From the NCBI GenBank assembly GCA_005773145.1, contig SXHS01000238.1, forward strand, positions 1 through 34,660: 34,660 nt of DNA. Direction: 5' to 3'. Numbering within the stretch: position 1 is the first letter of the stretch; every line of letters starts with the position of its first letter. The position numbers and the translations under genes were made by a program. The notes below the pieces were generated by a model. That model was given only the letters and a program-made list of their open reading frames with translations. It was not told the origin of the DNA and did not search any database. Origin of the DNA: Planctomycetaceae bacterium (GTDB lineage Bacteria > Planctomycetota > Planctomycetia > Pirellulales > Pirellulaceae). Below, piece by piece: positions 9,644 to 18,638 of the stretch.

Positions 9644-10216
9644 ATGCACTGGTATTGGTTTGATCGTTTTACGGAGTTCGAAAGTGGTCGTGCGGCCACG
9701 GCCATCAAGAATGTCTCGCTGGCCGAGGACCACTTGCATGACTACTTTCCAGGCTATCCGGTGATGCCCAATTCGCTGATTCTGGAAGGGATGGCCCAGG
9801 TCGCCGGTACCTTGGTCGGCGAGGTCAACGAGTTCGAAGAACGGGTTGTGTTGGCGAAGGTGTCCAACGTGCGGTTTCATGCACTGGCACAGCCGGGGGA
9901 TACCCTGACTTACAAGGCCACCATCGACAGCCTTGGACCCGATGGGGCTTTTATCGTCGGGACCAGTCATCTCGGAGATCAATTGCAGGCGGAATGCGAG
10001 TTTTGTCTCGCGTTCCTGGACGACCGCAACGAGACGCGCGAGCTGTTCAAGCCGGATGATTTTCTGCGGATGCTGCGGGTGTTTCGCCTGTTTGAGGTGG
10101 GACGCAACGCGGATGGGTCGCCGCTGCGCATTCCCGAGCGGTTGTTGCGAGCGGAACATGCTTCCAATAGCCAGGCGGTGATGGATCGCGCGGTGAACCG
10201 CGATGATAAGTTTTAG
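9644..10216 (+). CDS. FabZ-like hotdog protein lacking the canonical catalytic His
   Basis: 'LHDYFPGYPVMPNSLILEGMAQVAGTL' is FabZ-like, with Tyr in the position of the HFP histidine. Confidence 0.85.
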   Translation: MHWYWFDRFTEFESGRAATAIKNVSLAEDHLHDYFPGYPVMPNSLILEGMAQVAGTLVGEVNEFEERVVLAKVSNVRFHALAQPGDTLTYKATIDSLGPDGAFIVGTSHLGDQLQAECEFCLAFLDDRNETRELFKPDDFLRMLRVFRLFEVGRNADGSPLRIPERLLRAEHASNSQAVMDRAVNRDDKF

Positions 10217-10247
10217 ACTCGGGATCTGAAAGACCTAGGGTGGTGGC

Positions 10248-11534
10248 ATGCGTCGACGCGTGGTGGTGACCGGCGCGGGTTGTATCAACCCGATGGGACA
10301 CGATATCGAAACGGTGTGGCAGAATCTGCTCGCTGGTCGCTCCGGCGTGGACTATATCACGATCTTTGATGCCAGCCGATTTCCCACGCGTATTTCGGCC
10401 GAAGTCAAAAATTGGAGCGTCGCCGACGTTGGCGAGGACCCCGAAGTGTGGCGGTTCCGTGCACGCCATTCGCGATTTGCCGCGGGTGCAGCCAAACAGG
10501 CCATGCGGGCTAGCGGCCTATTGGATACGGCCATTGATCCCGTCTCCTTGGGGGTTTACCTGGGGAGTGGCGAAGGGGGACAAGACTTCGACTCCTTCGC
10601 GAAAATGATGGCCGCCGCCATGGATGGTGAGCAATTGGATATCGCCCGCTTCACCCGGGCCGGCATGGAATCGTTGCACCCCATGACCGAGTTGGAGCAG
10701 GAGCCCAATATGCCGGCGGGGCATCTGGCCGGTATGTTCAACGCACAGGGGCCTAATGCCAACTGCCTCACCGCCTGCGCCGCCAGCAGCCAGGCCATCG
10801 GAGAGGCCACCGAAACCATTCGTCGCGGCGATGCGGAGGTGATGCTCACTGGCGGCACCCATAGCATGATCCATCCGCTGGGGGTGACGGGATTTAGCCT
10901 GCTGACGGCCATCTCCACTCGCAATGACGAACCGACCCGCGCCTCGCGCCCCTTCGACCGGGAACGTGACGGCTTCGTGCTGGGAGAAGGCGCGGCCATC
11001 CTGGTCCTCGAGGAGCTGGAGCACGCGTTGCGCCGCGACGCGCCGATCCTGGGTGAGATTCTAGGCTACGGGTCCACCGCGGATGCTTACCGAATTACCG
11101 ATATTCACCCGGAAGGTCGGGGAGCCATCGCGTGCATGCGCATGGCCATTCAGGACGCGGGACTTCAGCCACATGACGTCCACTACGTCAATGCCCATGG
11201 CACTAGTACCACCGTTAACGACAAGGTGGAAACGTTGGCCTGCAAGCACGTCTTCGGTTCCGAGGCCGCTAAGGTCCCCATCTCGAGCACGAAGAGCATG
11301 ATGGGGCACCTGATCGCGGCTGCCGGGGCCACCGAACTCATCGTCTGTCTGATGGCCATCCGCGATGGTGTCCTGCCCCCCACCATCAACCTCGAGAATC
11401 CGGATCCCGACTGCGATCTCGATTACGTTCCCAATGTCGCCCGGCAAGCCCGCTGCGACGTGGCCCTCAGCAATAGCTTTGGATTCGGTGGACAAAACGT
11501 CTCGTTGGTCGTCGGTCGCTACCGGCCCCATTGA
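10248..11534 (+). CDS. fabF: Beta-ketoacyl-ACP synthase II family (FabF-like)
   Basis: Intact Cys-His-His pattern: 'NCLTACAASSQAIGEA', 'HYVNAHGTSTTVND', 'SSTKSMMGHLIAAAGATE'. Confidence 0.93.
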   Translation: MRRRVVVTGAGCINPMGHDIETVWQNLLAGRSGVDYITIFDASRFPTRISAEVKNWSVADVGEDPEVWRFRARHSRFAAGAAKQAMRASGLLDTAIDPVSLGVYLGSGEGGQDFDSFAKMMAAAMDGEQLDIARFTRAGMESLHPMTELEQEPNMPAGHLAGMFNAQGPNANCLTACAASSQAIGEATETIRRGDAEVMLTGGTHSMIHPLGVTGFSLLTAISTRNDEPTRASRPFDRERDGFVLGEGAAILVLEELEHALRRDAPILGEILGYGSTADAYRITDIHPEGRGAIACMRMAIQDAGLQPHDVHYVNAHGTSTTVNDKVETLACKHVFGSEAAKVPISSTKSMMGHLIAAAGATELIVCLMAIRDGVLPPTINLENPDPDCDLDYVPNVARQARCDVALSNSFGFGGQNVSLVVGRYRPH

Positions 11535-11577
11535 AGATCGACTTACTTAATCGACGATGGGCCCCTTTGATGACCGC

Positions 11578-12075
11578 TCAGTTGCCAATGCTGGGCGGGT
11601 TCTTCATCAGAAAATCGCGCGGTCCACGCACGGTGTAGTACGGATAGTGGACCGCCCCCATCGTCGGACCAGGCGCCAGTCCGCCCACTTGATTGCAATC
11701 GGCCCGCGATCGGCCTGCGAGACGCTGAAAAAAGCCGGGACGCGATTGGCCGTCCCCCGCGCCGCCACTGGCATACGCCGAATCCTCTACGGATGCCTGG
11801 TATCCGTCCGCGGGCACGCCCTCATCTCCGTGTCCCGACCATACCTCAGCCGAGTTACCTCCGCAGGCCTGGCAACCCGCGTCGCTACCAGCACATTGAC
11901 CCCCGGGGCAGCCGGAACCGCTATCTGCCAAGTAGTATTTGCCCGGCGTCCGCACGTCCTCCAGCAGGCCCCCCGAAAACGCCCCACGCAGGCCACAGCC
12001 GCCGCCCGAGCACGAACAGCCGACCATAGTCGATAACAATATCGCAGCCAACAAGGCAAACGTTCCCCCCCGCAT
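11578..12075 (-). CDS. Planctomycete-type Cys/Gly-rich lipoprotein of unknown function
   Basis: Start at MRGGTFALLAAILLSTMVGCSCSGGGC (lipobox-like). C-terminal tail 'GAVHYPYYTVRGPRDFLMKNPPSIGN' resembles a tail recalled from planctomycete secreted proteins. Confidence 0.65.
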   Translation of the reverse strand: MRGGTFALLAAILLSTMVGCSCSGGGCGLRGAFSGGLLEDVRTPGKYYLADSGSGCPGGQCAGSDAGCQACGGNSAEVWSGHGDEGVPADGYQASVEDSAYASGGAGDGQSRPGFFQRLAGRSRADCNQVGGLAPGPTMGAVHYPYYTVRGPRDFLMKNPPSIGN

Positions 12076-12354
12076 GATGGGCCTATCCTTTCTGTCGGTG
12101 CTGAAATGCAGGCCGGTCTCGTGGGCCTGGCGCCCCACAAAAACCTCTGCCAAGCTCTTCATCGGCCGCATAATGGGAGATATTCACACAATCGCTGCGA
12201 CGTGGAGAATCGCTGCCATTACACGAGTGACAGCGTCTGGTATGCTCCGTACGCTTGCAGTATGCTGGCAGCGGCGGGGCTGAGTCCCGATGGGCCGACC
12301 CCGTTTGCTGATCCTGATGACACGTGCGATCCATGAAGGAATAGGAGCCAAACC

Positions 12355-13371
12355 ATGCGTTTGTTGCCCGCACCCGTGATGGGAGAAAGTTCGAGTGCCG
12401 CGATTGCTTTGGTCGTTGTCATTGTCGTGGCGGTTTTCGGATTCGTGCTGCTGATCGCATTGCTCGCCTATGGCAAGCTGTGGTTTCAGGCCTACATGTC
12501 CGGAGCCGAGGTAGCCCTGGTCAGTCTGATTGGTATGGGCTTTCGGCAGGTCAAGCCACTGGTCATTGTGAATGCGAAGATTATGGCCGCGCAGGCGGGC
12601 CTGGATATTGGACGGCGGGCAGGCATTTCCACGTCGCGATTGGAGGCCCATTACTTAGCGGGGGGAAATGTCACGGGAGTGATCCATGCGATTATCGCCG
12701 CACATCGCGCGGGTATCGACCTGGACTTTGATCGTGCTTGCGCGATCGACTTGGCCGGCCGTGATGTGATGGACGCCGTGCGCACCAGCGTGCATCCTAA
12801 GGTCATCGATTGCCCGGATCCGCAGCGCAGTGGCAAAGCGACACTGAGCGCCATCGCACGCAACGGCGTGGAGTTACGCATTCGGGCCCGGGTTACGGTG
12901 CGCACCAACCTGGAACAACTGATCGGTGGCGCGACTGAAGAGACCATCATCGCGCGAGTCGGAGAAGGAATCATCACCTCCATCGGCTCCGCGGATAGCC
13001 ACCTGGAAGTGCTGGAGAACCCCGATCGGATCTCGCGTGCCGTGTTGGAACGCGGCCTTGATGCCCACACGGCCTTCGAGATCGTGTCGATTGATATCGC
13101 GGATATCGACGTCGGTGAAAATATTGGGGCGCGATTGCAGGCCGATCAGGCGGAGGCGGATACACGCGTGGCCCGGGCCCAGGCGGAACAGCGGCGCGCC
13201 GAGGCCGTGGCCATGGAGCAAGAGATGAAGGCCAAGGTCGCCGAAAATCGTGCTCGACTGGTCCTGGCCGAGGCGGAGGTTCCGCTGGCGATGGGAGACG
13301 CCTTTCGACAAGGAAATCTCTCGCGGCCCGATGCGGCGTCCACCACTTCGGCCCCGTCCACGTCCGCGTAG
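12355..13371 (+). CDS. floA: Flotillin-like protein FloA (SPFH family)
   Basis: N-terminal hydrophobic hairpin, then '[33 protein letters not shown]', '[34 protein letters not shown]' and '[37 protein letters not shown]'. Confidence 0.95.
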   Translation: MRLLPAPVMGESSSAAIALVVVIVVAVFGFVLLIALLAYGKLWFQAYMSGAEVALVSLIGMGFRQVKPLVIVNAKIMAAQAGLDIGRRAGISTSRLEAHYLAGGNVTGVIHAIIAAHRAGIDLDFDRACAIDLAGRDVMDAVRTSVHPKVIDCPDPQRSGKATLSAIARNGVELRIRARVTVRTNLEQLIGGATEETIIARVGEGIITSIGSADSHLEVLENPDRISRAVLERGLDAHTAFEIVSIDIADIDVGENIGARLQADQAEADTRVARAQAEQRRAEAVAMEQEMKAKVAENRARLVLAEAEVPLAMGDAFRQGNLSRPDAASTTSAPSTSA

Positions 13372-13398
13372 CTCGGTGCCGCATCCCGCAAGGGCAAC

Positions 13399-14175
13399 AT
13401 GTTTCCGATTCGCGACGATATCCCCTCTGGCCGTCTCCCCATTGTCAATTGGGTCGTGATTGGTATCTGTGCGGTCGTATTCTTAGCGCAGTGGCAAGAA
13501 TCCCAACGTCCGGGACCATCGTTGGTGGAACGCTTCGGCATGATACCGGTGCGCGTTCTGCACCCCGACCGGCCTGTCATGATTCCCGACGTTCAAGTCG
13601 TGCGCACACCATTCGGCTTACAACAACAGATGGACGAGCGGCTGGCCGCGCCCGCTGCGGTTCCCGACCCCTGGACCCTGCTGACGTGCGTGTTTCTTCA
13701 CGGTGGTTGGATGCATTTCCTGGGCAATATGTGGTTCCTATTTATTTTTGGGGATAACGTTGAGGATCGATTGGGCCATCTGGGTTACCTGTTGTTCTAC
13801 TTGGGATGTGGCCTGGCCGCCAGTTTTGCACATTTAGCGACCAACTCCACCTCCAACATGCCCACCATCGGCGCGAGCGGTGCCATCGCGGGAGTGATGG
13901 GCGCCTACTTTTACCTGTACCCGCGGGCCTCGGTGCTTACGCTGATACCGATCGTCTTTTATGTCGATGTGATTTCGCTACCGGCGCCGATTTTCTTGGG
14001 CATCTGGTTTGTCTTTCAGCTGGTGCAGGGAGTCGTAGCCTCATCGGTTGCTCAAGCCTCAACGGGGGTCGCTTGGTGGGCCCATATTGGAGGCTTTGCT
14101 GCCGGCGTGGCAGCCATGATGCTGTTTGCCCAAACGTTTGGCATGGTGGCACGTCCCGCTAAGGAGTCGACATGA
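13399..14175 (+). CDS. Rhomboid family intramembrane serine protease
   Basis: 'TLLTCVFLHGGWMHFLGNMWFLFIFGDNVED', 'IGASGAIAGVMGAYF' (catalytic Ser), 'VAWWAHIGGFAAG' (catalytic His). Ends in a 4-bp overlap with the next ORF. Confidence 0.92.
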   Translation: MFPIRDDIPSGRLPIVNWVVIGICAVVFLAQWQESQRPGPSLVERFGMIPVRVLHPDRPVMIPDVQVVRTPFGLQQQMDERLAAPAAVPDPWTLLTCVFLHGGWMHFLGNMWFLFIFGDNVEDRLGHLGYLLFYLGCGLAASFAHLATNSTSNMPTIGASGAIAGVMGAYFYLYPRASVLTLIPIVFYVDVISLPAPIFLGIWFVFQLVQGVVASSVAQASTGVAWWAHIGGFAAGVAAMMLFAQTFGMVARPAKEST

Positions 14176-15161
14176 AAGCTGCTTTTATTCGTCAGCCTGG
14201 TCCGGCTGAGAGCATCGTCTACGGTGATCTGCCGCTGCCGCTGCGTTCCCCCCAACAACTACTGATTCAAGTGACAGCCGCTGCGGTCAACCCGATCGAT
14301 ACCTACATTCGAGGCGGCGCGGTAGCGATGGAATTGCCTCAACCGTTTGTCGTAGGTTGTGACTTCGCCGGCGTGGTCGTTGAGGCCCCCAATGACTCGG
14401 CATTTCACGCTGGACAACGCGTTTGGGGGAGCAATCAAGGCATCTTGGGCCGACAAGGTACCTGCTGCGAGACCATTGCGGTCGATCCGTGTTGGGTATA
14501 CCCCACGCCCGACGAGGTCGCGGACGATGCGGCCGCCGCCGCCGCATTGGTCGGCATTACTGCCCATCTGGGGCTGTTTCGTGATGCCCGGCTGCAGGCA
14601 GGCGAAATTGTTTTGGTTCAAGGTGGTACGGGGGGCGTTGGCAACAGCGTTTTGCAGATGGCCAAGGCTGTCGGCGCCAAGGTGATGGCCACAGCGGGTA
14701 CCGATGAGAAAGTGGCCGCCTGTCTGGAGGCTGGAGCCGATTGGGCCATCAACTATCACGCCGAAGATTTCCTCGATCAGCTCCGTGCCCAGGTCCCGGA
14801 CGGTGTGGACGTCTGGTGGGAAACATCACGAAATCCAAACTTGGATGGCGCGGTGGCGGCACTGAAACGGCGCGGCCGCATCATCCTCATGGCCGGACGA
14901 GACGCCAAGCCACCCTTCCCCGTCGGCCCCTTCTATGTCAAGGAGTGCCGCTTGCTGGGGTTCGTGATGTTCTTGGCAACGGCCGCAGAACAACAACGGG
15001 CAGCCGAAGACATGAACCGCTGGCTCGTTGATGGCCGCCTAAGCACCACGATTGGGCGAACGTTTACGCTGGATCAAACGGCTGTCGCGCACCGTCTACA
15101 AGAGGACAGTACCATCCACGGGACGGCCACTCTGCAAGGCAAGATCGTGATTCGCCCCTGA
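14172..15161 (+). CDS. NADPH:quinone oxidoreductase / zinc-independent alcohol dehydrogenase-like (MDR family)
   Basis: 'VNPIDTYIRGG', 'VGCDFAGVVVEA', 'LVQGGTGGVGNSVLQMAKAVGAKVMATAGTDEKV'. ATGA overlap with the rhomboid gene. Confidence 0.9.
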   Translation: MKAAFIRQPGPAESIVYGDLPLPLRSPQQLLIQVTAAAVNPIDTYIRGGAVAMELPQPFVVGCDFAGVVVEAPNDSAFHAGQRVWGSNQGILGRQGTCCETIAVDPCWVYPTPDEVADDAAAAAALVGITAHLGLFRDARLQAGEIVLVQGGTGGVGNSVLQMAKAVGAKVMATAGTDEKVAACLEAGADWAINYHAEDFLDQLRAQVPDGVDVWWETSRNPNLDGAVAALKRRGRIILMAGRDAKPPFPVGPFYVKECRLLGFVMFLATAAEQQRAAEDMNRWLVDGRLSTTIGRTFTLDQTAVAHRLQEDSTIHGTATLQGKIVIRP

Positions 15162-15197
15162 CCGGCTGGCGACGAACGAGTTAAACAACCTACCGAA

Positions 15198-15287
15198 CTA
15201 CTTCTTGCGATGGCGGATTCTGGCCCGCATGCGGCGTTTTTTTCGGCCCAGTTTCCGACGGCCTCGGCCCGTTTTCTTAGTTCCCAC
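15198..15287 (-). CDS. 29-aa highly basic micro-ORF, possible ribosome-associated small protein
   Basis: Manual reading of the minus strand from GTG at 15287: (M/V)GTKKTGRGRRKLGRKKRRMRARIRHRKK*, preceded by a ggaga RBS-like sequence. Below the 60-aa cutoff of the ORF track. Confidence 0.5.
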   Translation of the reverse strand: MGTKKTGRGRRKLGRKKRRMRARIRHRKK

Positions 15288-15421
15288 GAGAAACTTTCTC
15301 CCTTAGTCCACAATGCGTGCGATGAATGATTCGGCTCTGAGTGTACCAGGAATCCGTCCCGCTCGAAATGCCCCTTGGCGACCGCTGGCGGGATGTTCGG
15401 ACGATGGTGGCCCAATGACCG

Positions 15422-17107
15422 TCAATCGAACAATGCGATGGCCCGGCCAGGGCCACCGTGGCACCCCTGGATCTTAATGGGGGCAAACAGAAAATAGGCG
15501 TTTTTGGGAATTTGTCCCACTTGTGTAAGAAATTCCACACCCACCATGCCCTTGGTTCCCAGTATCCAATAGGTCATGAGCGCACGGCGCGGATCCACGC
15601 CCCCCAGCGTGGGCGCGTCGGTGGCCACGCAGCGAATTCCCTTAGCGGCGAGACCGGCAATCACCTCGGGGCCGGGCGCTGGCCAACCTTCCGCGCGGCC
15701 ATTGAGCGGATCTTTCCAACAGCCACTCCCGTCTGGCAGGGGACGGAAGTGACGGTCGACGTGCCCCGTGTGAAAAATGACCACGTCGCCCGCCTTGAGT
15801 GGTCCCTGTTGCTGCTCTGCCCGGGCAATATCCGCCATGGTGATCGCCGGCGATTGCGGCCAAGATTTCGGTTGGGTCGATCCGACCAAATGTCGCACGT
15901 CGATTACCCGAGCGGGACCACAGGTCTGCTGAATGGGTACCTGTTCCGTTGTCGTGTCGCTGGTACCACGCGGGCCGAATTCGCGTTCATATTCAGCGAG
16001 CCACGCCTGCACTTCGGGGCTATATTCGTCGTTGGAAAAACCAGGGCTGGGCAGCGCGTAGGCGGGGGGTACCAAATGCGTCCCAACGTGGCTATCCATC
16101 ATGTGCGTGTGGTGGTAGGCCCCGGTGCCCTTCGCATACGCGAAATCGACCTTAATAAATGGATGTCGATGATTGCCGATCCCGATGCCGGGCGAGACAA
16201 CCGGCAGGTCGGGCGACAGGACAACCGACAGGTCGACCGCGTGGTGTTCGCGCGCCGACTTGATCAATCGCTGGGAGAGCGGGCCAGGCATGATGGCAAA
16301 CGCCCGCGCTTCGCCGTAGGGTGCCTGAGTGTAACGAGGCCCCATGGAACAATAGAGCGCACCCGTAGGCGGAAGCGTCTGCAGGCCCGTCGCGCCTTCG
16401 GTAAAAATCATCCCGTGCTTCAGACCAGCCAAGTGCGTGGGTTCACCCAAATTCGGTCGCGGCCCAATCGAGGGACTGTCCAACCCCACGTGTTTGACTC
16501 CCTGCTTGCCGAGTGCATCCATACAGGGAGGATCGGGACCTGGCCATGCTGGTGCCATGTTCGCCAGCGGATCGGCTAGGAATCGCCGCCCCTCCGGAAA
16601 GGGCCGATAATAGCGATCGGTGTAACCGCTGCGCATCAAGACGACATCGCCGGCGCCCAACCGTCGGTGCTGTTGTTCCCATTGCTGAACGCGGTCCGTC
16701 CCAATCAGGGGACTATGTCCATCGGGTGCTTTGTTCAAGAGATTTTGAACATCGATCACACACGCCTCGCCGCACAATTGCCACGCGGGTACTTTATCCG
16801 TGAACATGTCTCCTAACGGATCCGCGCCGGGCAATCCCGATTCAGGACGCGGGATCGAATGGGGCGGCACGTCGATCTGCGTCCCCGTGTTGCCATCGAC
16901 GGTCAAGATATCCACGTTGTAGGCGGATGCCCGACCGATGTGCCGAAAGTGCTTGATCTGTACGGGCGGGAAATCCTCTGGCCAGGTACACGGATACGAT
17001 TCGTTGACCATCAACGACAAATCCACGAAGGTTGGCGAATCGTCGCACCAGCCGAATTGGGCGAACAAGGTTAGCACCACCCATGCGAGTCCCATGCAAG
17101 GTTTCAT
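15422..17107 (-). CDS. Secreted protein with two tandem cyclase (kynurenine formamidase-like) domains
   Basis: Signal peptide 'MKPCMGLAWVVLTLFAQFGWC'. Domain 1 has 'VDGNTGTQIDVPPHSI...GDVVLMRSGYTDRYY'; domain 2 has 'MDSHVGTHLVPPAYAL...GDVVIFHTGHVDRHF'. Confidence 0.85.
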   Translation of the reverse strand: MKPCMGLAWVVLTLFAQFGWCDDSPTFVDLSLMVNESYPCTWPEDFPPVQIKHFRHIGRASAYNVDILTVDGNTGTQIDVPPHSIPRPESGLPGADPLGDMFTDKVPAWQLCGEACVIDVQNLLNKAPDGHSPLIGTDRVQQWEQQHRRLGAGDVVLMRSGYTDRYYRPFPEGRRFLADPLANMAPAWPGPDPPCMDALGKQGVKHVGLDSPSIGPRPNLGEPTHLAGLKHGMIFTEGATGLQTLPPTGALYCSMGPRYTQAPYGEARAFAIMPGPLSQRLIKSAREHHAVDLSVVLSPDLPVVSPGIGIGNHRHPFIKVDFAYAKGTGAYHHTHMMDSHVGTHLVPPAYALPSPGFSNDEYSPEVQAWLAEYEREFGPRGTSDTTTEQVPIQQTCGPARVIDVRHLVGSTQPKSWPQSPAITMADIARAEQQQGPLKAGDVVIFHTGHVDRHFRPLPDGSGCWKDPLNGRAEGWPAPGPEVIAGLAAKGIRCVATDAPTLGGVDPRRALMTYWILGTKGMVGVEFLTQVGQIPKNAYFLFAPIKIQGCHGGPGRAIALFD

Positions 17108-17220
17108 GGCCGTGAATCCTATTGCGCTGATCGCTGTCGCCGCCGCGTCAGCGATGCTTGTGATGAAGAGAGCCCCTGGTTAAGGTATCCAGGTGCTCCG
17201 TTACGGTCAAGTGGCAGCCA

Positions 17221-18609
17221 TCAGCGATCCGTCAAATACAGCAGCATGCCCAAGGCTACCGAGGCCCCCAGGGTCACGACCATGCCACGTTTCCAGTAGA
17301 ACGTCAACAGGCAGGCCAACATGCCAATGGACAGCGAACGAAGATGCAGCGTCGACCATTGAGGTACGCTCAAATGCAAAGGTCCCCAGTGTTGGGTATG
17401 GATCTCGGCAAACAGGGTGTGCATCGCGAACCAGACCGCCAGATGCGCGACAACCCCCAAAACGGTCGCCGTGATCGTAGCCAGTGCCGCGCGGAACCAA
17501 CGATTTTGGCGGCACCACTCCACGTAGGGTGCACCCAAAAAAATCCAAACAAAACAGGGTACAAACGTGACCCAGGTCGTCATCACGGCGCCGGCCACAC
17601 CGGCAACCCACGGATCGAATGGGCCGGGACGGCGGAAAGCGCCTAAGAAGCCGACGAATTGCACCACCATGATGAGGGGGCCAGGCGTTGATTCCGCGAG
17701 CCCCAGGCCATCCAGCATTTCGCCGGGATCCAGCCAGCCATATTTCTCCACCGCCTGCTGGCCGATGTAGGCCAGCACCGAATACGCACCACCAAACGTT
17801 ACAACCGCCGCCTTGCTAAAGAACAATCCCTCTTGGACCAAAATCGAGTCGCTACCCAGCCACAGGGAAGCCACTACCAGCGGGCCGAACCATAGAACTC
17901 CCCCCACAACGATTATCTTCAAGCTGCGGATCAGCGAGGGTTGAATCGCATGGTGGTCGGCGATCGGGGACCCCGACGATACCGATCGATCGTGTCCGTC
18001 GGCAAGGTGGCCGGACTTTGGCCGGGGCCCCAACAGGGCCGGAGCGTATTGCTCCATGAAAATGCCAAGTAATCCAGCGCACGCGATTAATATGGGAAAC
18101 GGAATATGAAGCAAGAAGATGGCGATGAACGACGCCACCGAGAGCCAAATCAACAGACGCCGGTTTAGAATCCGACGGCTGATGCGCAAGACCGCCTCAA
18201 AAACAATAGCCATTACAGCCGGCTTGAGTCCGAAGAACAGGGCCTGTAACAACTCGGTATCTTGGAAATACGCGTATGCGAAACTCAAAATCAGCATGGA
18301 AACAAAACCGGGAAGCACGAAGAGTGTGCCAGCCATCAGGCCGCCCCAAGTACCGTGCATGAGCCAGCCAATGTACACGGCCAGTTGCTGCGCTTCTGGA
18401 CCAGGGAGCAACATGCAGTAATTCAGCGCGTGCAAGAACCGTTCCTCGCCCACCCAACGCTTTTCGTCCACCAGAATCCGATGCATCACCGCAATCTGTC
18501 CGGCGGGACCTCCAAAGCTCAGGGCCGCCACGCGGCACCAAGTGGCGAAGGCCTGCGACCAGGCAACGGGGGGCGCCGTTTCAGGCGATGCGGCCGTGCG
18601 TTGCTTCAT
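17221..18609 (-). CDS. chrA: Chromate transporter, two-CHR-domain ChrA family
   Basis: 'FATWCRVAALSFGGPAGQIAVMHRILVDEKRWVGEERFLHALNYCMLLPGPEAQQLAVYIGWLMHGTWGGLMAGTLFVLPG' and second half 'KAAVVTFGGAYSVLAYIGQQAVEKYGWLDPGEMLDGLGLAESTPGPLIMVVQFVGF'. Start after ggaggttcgg at 18609. Confidence 0.95.
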   Translation of the reverse strand: MKQRTAASPETAPPVAWSQAFATWCRVAALSFGGPAGQIAVMHRILVDEKRWVGEERFLHALNYCMLLPGPEAQQLAVYIGWLMHGTWGGLMAGTLFVLPGFVSMLILSFAYAYFQDTELLQALFFGLKPAVMAIVFEAVLRISRRILNRRLLIWLSVASFIAIFLLHIPFPILIACAGLLGIFMEQYAPALLGPRPKSGHLADGHDRSVSSGSPIADHHAIQPSLIRSLKIIVVGGVLWFGPLVVASLWLGSDSILVQEGLFFSKAAVVTFGGAYSVLAYIGQQAVEKYGWLDPGEMLDGLGLAESTPGPLIMVVQFVGFLGAFRRPGPFDPWVAGVAGAVMTTWVTFVPCFVWIFLGAPYVEWCRQNRWFRAALATITATVLGVVAHLAVWFAMHTLFAEIHTQHWGPLHLSVPQWSTLHLRSLSIGMLACLLTFYWKRGMVVTLGASVALGMLLYLTDR

Positions 18610-18638
18610 CCGAACCTCCCTCAAAGTCCACCGGAAAC

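Noticed and set aside
15458-16579. 373-aa plus-strand ORF opposite the cyclase gene
   Set aside because: Antisense shadow; composition is Arg/His-rich with no family signal.
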